Shown here one piece after another: positions 45,503 through 46,678 of a DNA stretch of 46,678 nucleotides (positions are counted from its first letter, which is position 1; each line of letters begins with the position of its first letter). Source of the stretch: an uncultured Sporosarcina sp. (lineage in GTDB: Bacteria; Bacillota; Bacilli; Bacillales_A; Planococcaceae); NCBI GenBank assembly GCA_947644645.1, contig CANSAF010000016.1:1-46678 (forward strand), in the 5' to 3' direction. The translations under genes and the position numbers were made by a program. The notes beneath the pieces are model-generated. The model worked only from the letters and a program-made list of their open reading frames with translations, ran no database searches and was not told the DNA's origin.

Positions 45503-46617
45503 ATGATTTTGAAAAAACATTGTCATAACGGTGTACGCATCGTTCATGAGCATATGCCCGAAGCGCGTTCTGTATCGATCGGCGTTTGGGTGCAAGCCGG
45601 TTCGAATGATGAACTTGTGGGAGAAGAAGGATTAGCCCATTTTATTGAGCATATGTTATTTAAAGGAACTGAAACAGAAACAGCAAAAAGCATCGCCGAG
45701 CAATTTGACCGAATGGGCGGAGAGTTAAATGCTTTTACGTCGAAGGAAGCGACTTGCTATCATACGACAGTGTTGGCGGAAGATGGTAAACAAGCGATTT
45801 ATTTACTCGCGGATATGCTTTTTAACTCAACTTTTTTAGAAGAGGAAATGATGAAAGAAAAGTCAGTTATTCTTGAAGAAATTGCGATGTGTGAAGATGC
45901 AGCGGATGATGAAATCCATGAACAATTATGGAAGACGATGTATCCTAATCATCCACTTGGAAGGGCTGTACTTGGAAGAAGAGATTCAGTTATTCATTTT
46001 ACAAAAGATGCTGTCGAAAATTTTATGACGCGACTCTATCGTCCGGAAAGAATTGTGTTATCGCTGGCTGGAAATTATGATGAAGCTTTATTAACGTATA
46101 TGCATGAATTATTCGAGTCATTTACACGTTCAGGTAAAATCGATCAAGCGTCAACGATAGCTCTTCCGGTATTTCAAGCGAATACTTCTGTAGTGGAAAA
46201 AGAGATTGAGCAAGCGCATGTATGTATTGGATTTCCAAGTATTCCATTACAAGATCCACGTCAATACGAACTAGCAATGATGGATAGTATCATTGGTGGA
46301 GCAATGTCGTCTCGTTTATTTCAAGAAGTGCGTGAAAAACAAGGGCTGGCTTATTCAATCTATTCTTATTTTTCGTCATATGAAACGGGAGGCGCTTTTG
46401 TGATTTATGGTGGAACAGCGCCGGAAAAATTAAAAACATTAGAGCAAACGATCCAAAATGTTTTAGCTGATGCGGTTGAAAAAGGAATTAGCGAACAAGA
46501 GTTAGCGCATGCAAAACAATCGGTTAAAAGTAGTTTTTTATTAGGTTTAGAAAGTGTTGAGTCTCGCATGATGAGAAATGGACATCAAGAACTTTTATTG
46601 AAAAGACATCGTTCTGT
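45503..46617 (+). CDS. mlpA: M16-family zinc metalloprotease MlpA (YmxG), 3' end missing
   Basis: This is a pitrilysin/processing-peptidase-like zinc protease, a regulator of aprE and related exoprotease genes in B. subtilis by report. About 371 codons are visible of a usual total near 410. The inverted zinc motif is HFIEH in GLAHFIEHMLFKGT near residue 49, and the downstream Glu lies in SVILEEIAMCEDA. The RLFQEVREKQGLAYSIYS stretch of the second half is conserved. The reading frame continues to the window end, but the sequence after about 46617 is sequencing adapter, so the true C-terminus is not here. B. subtilis has ylxY between pnpA and this gene; it is absent in this window. Confidence 0.93.
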
Positions 46618-46678
46618 CCGTCCCTTATACACATCTCCGAGCCCACGAGACGGACTCCTATCTCGTATGCCGTCTTCT
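46618..46678 (+). other. Illumina Nextera adapter contamination at the contig end
   Basis: Positions 46618-46636 match the Tn5 mosaic end (17 of 19 bases, CCGTCCCTTATACACATCT). CCGAGCCCACGAGAC (46637-46651), an 8-base i7 index GGACTCCT (46652-46659) and the P7 sequence ATCTCGTATGCCGTCTTCT (46660-46678) follow without a gap. This is read-through adapter, not genome. Confidence 0.97.

Overview
The window is one end of a contig from a low-GC Gram-positive bacterium of the order Bacillales. Gene order matches the Bacillus subtilis fla/che operon running into rpsB-tsf-pyrH-frr-uppS-cdsA-dxr-rasP-proS-polC and then rimP-nusA-rnpM-ylxQ-infB-ylxP-rbfA-truB-ribF-rpsO-pnp-mlpA. Protein flavour, AT-rich codons and the GC-rich palindromic intergenic repeats suggest the Planococcaceae/Caryophanaceae (Lysinibacillus/Sporosarcina-like). 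The genus cannot be fixed by eye. Every confident gene is on the + strand.

Region 1 (1-20922) is the distal half of the fla/che operon. It holds the hook module (fliK, flgD, a small conserved flagellar-operon gene, flgE), swrD and fliL, the C-ring switch (fliM, fliY) with cheY, and the export gate (fliO, fliP, fliQ, fliR, flhB, flhA). These are followed by the flagellar placement and number pair flhF/flhG, the chemotaxis core (cheB, cheA, cheW, cheC, cheD), sigD, a small charged unknown protein and swrB. Most genes overlap or lie within 25 nt of each other. The exceptions are an 84-nt gap with two hairpins before flgE and a 258-nt unexplained gap before swrD.

Region 2 (20923-35146) covers translation, envelope and replication. 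A near-consensus promoter and structured leader precede rpsB, and terminators follow rpsB and frr. Three copies of a roughly 120-bp palindromic repeat fill the tsf-pyrH gap. Isoprenoid, phospholipid and membrane-proteolysis genes follow (uppS, cdsA, dxr, rasP), then proS and polC. The proS product aligns with bacterial prolyl-tRNA synthetase along its whole length, but it has lost the signature residues of motifs 1, 2 and 3, the proline pocket and the editing site. It looks like a pseudoenzyme or a repurposed paralogue.

Region 3 (35147-45421) is the rimP-nusA-infB cluster for transcription, translation and ribosome maturation, then truB, ribF, rpsO and pnp. rimP is preceded by a strong promoter followed almost at once by a terminator-like hairpin (possible attenuation). 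rpsO has its own promoter and a structured leader. pnp has a 212-nt multi-branched palindromic leader, part of which resembles an IS200/IS605 end.

The window ends inside mlpA (M16 peptidase). The last 61 nt are not genomic: they match an Illumina Nextera i7 read-through adapter, so the contig end is an assembly artefact.

Four intergenic gaps carry hairpins of the same two-tier design (outer GGAGC/GCTCC-like stem, inner CTAGAAAAGT-like stem), which look like a recurring terminator family. Where several start codons were possible, the one best placed after the ribosome binding site was chosen, and this is stated per gene.
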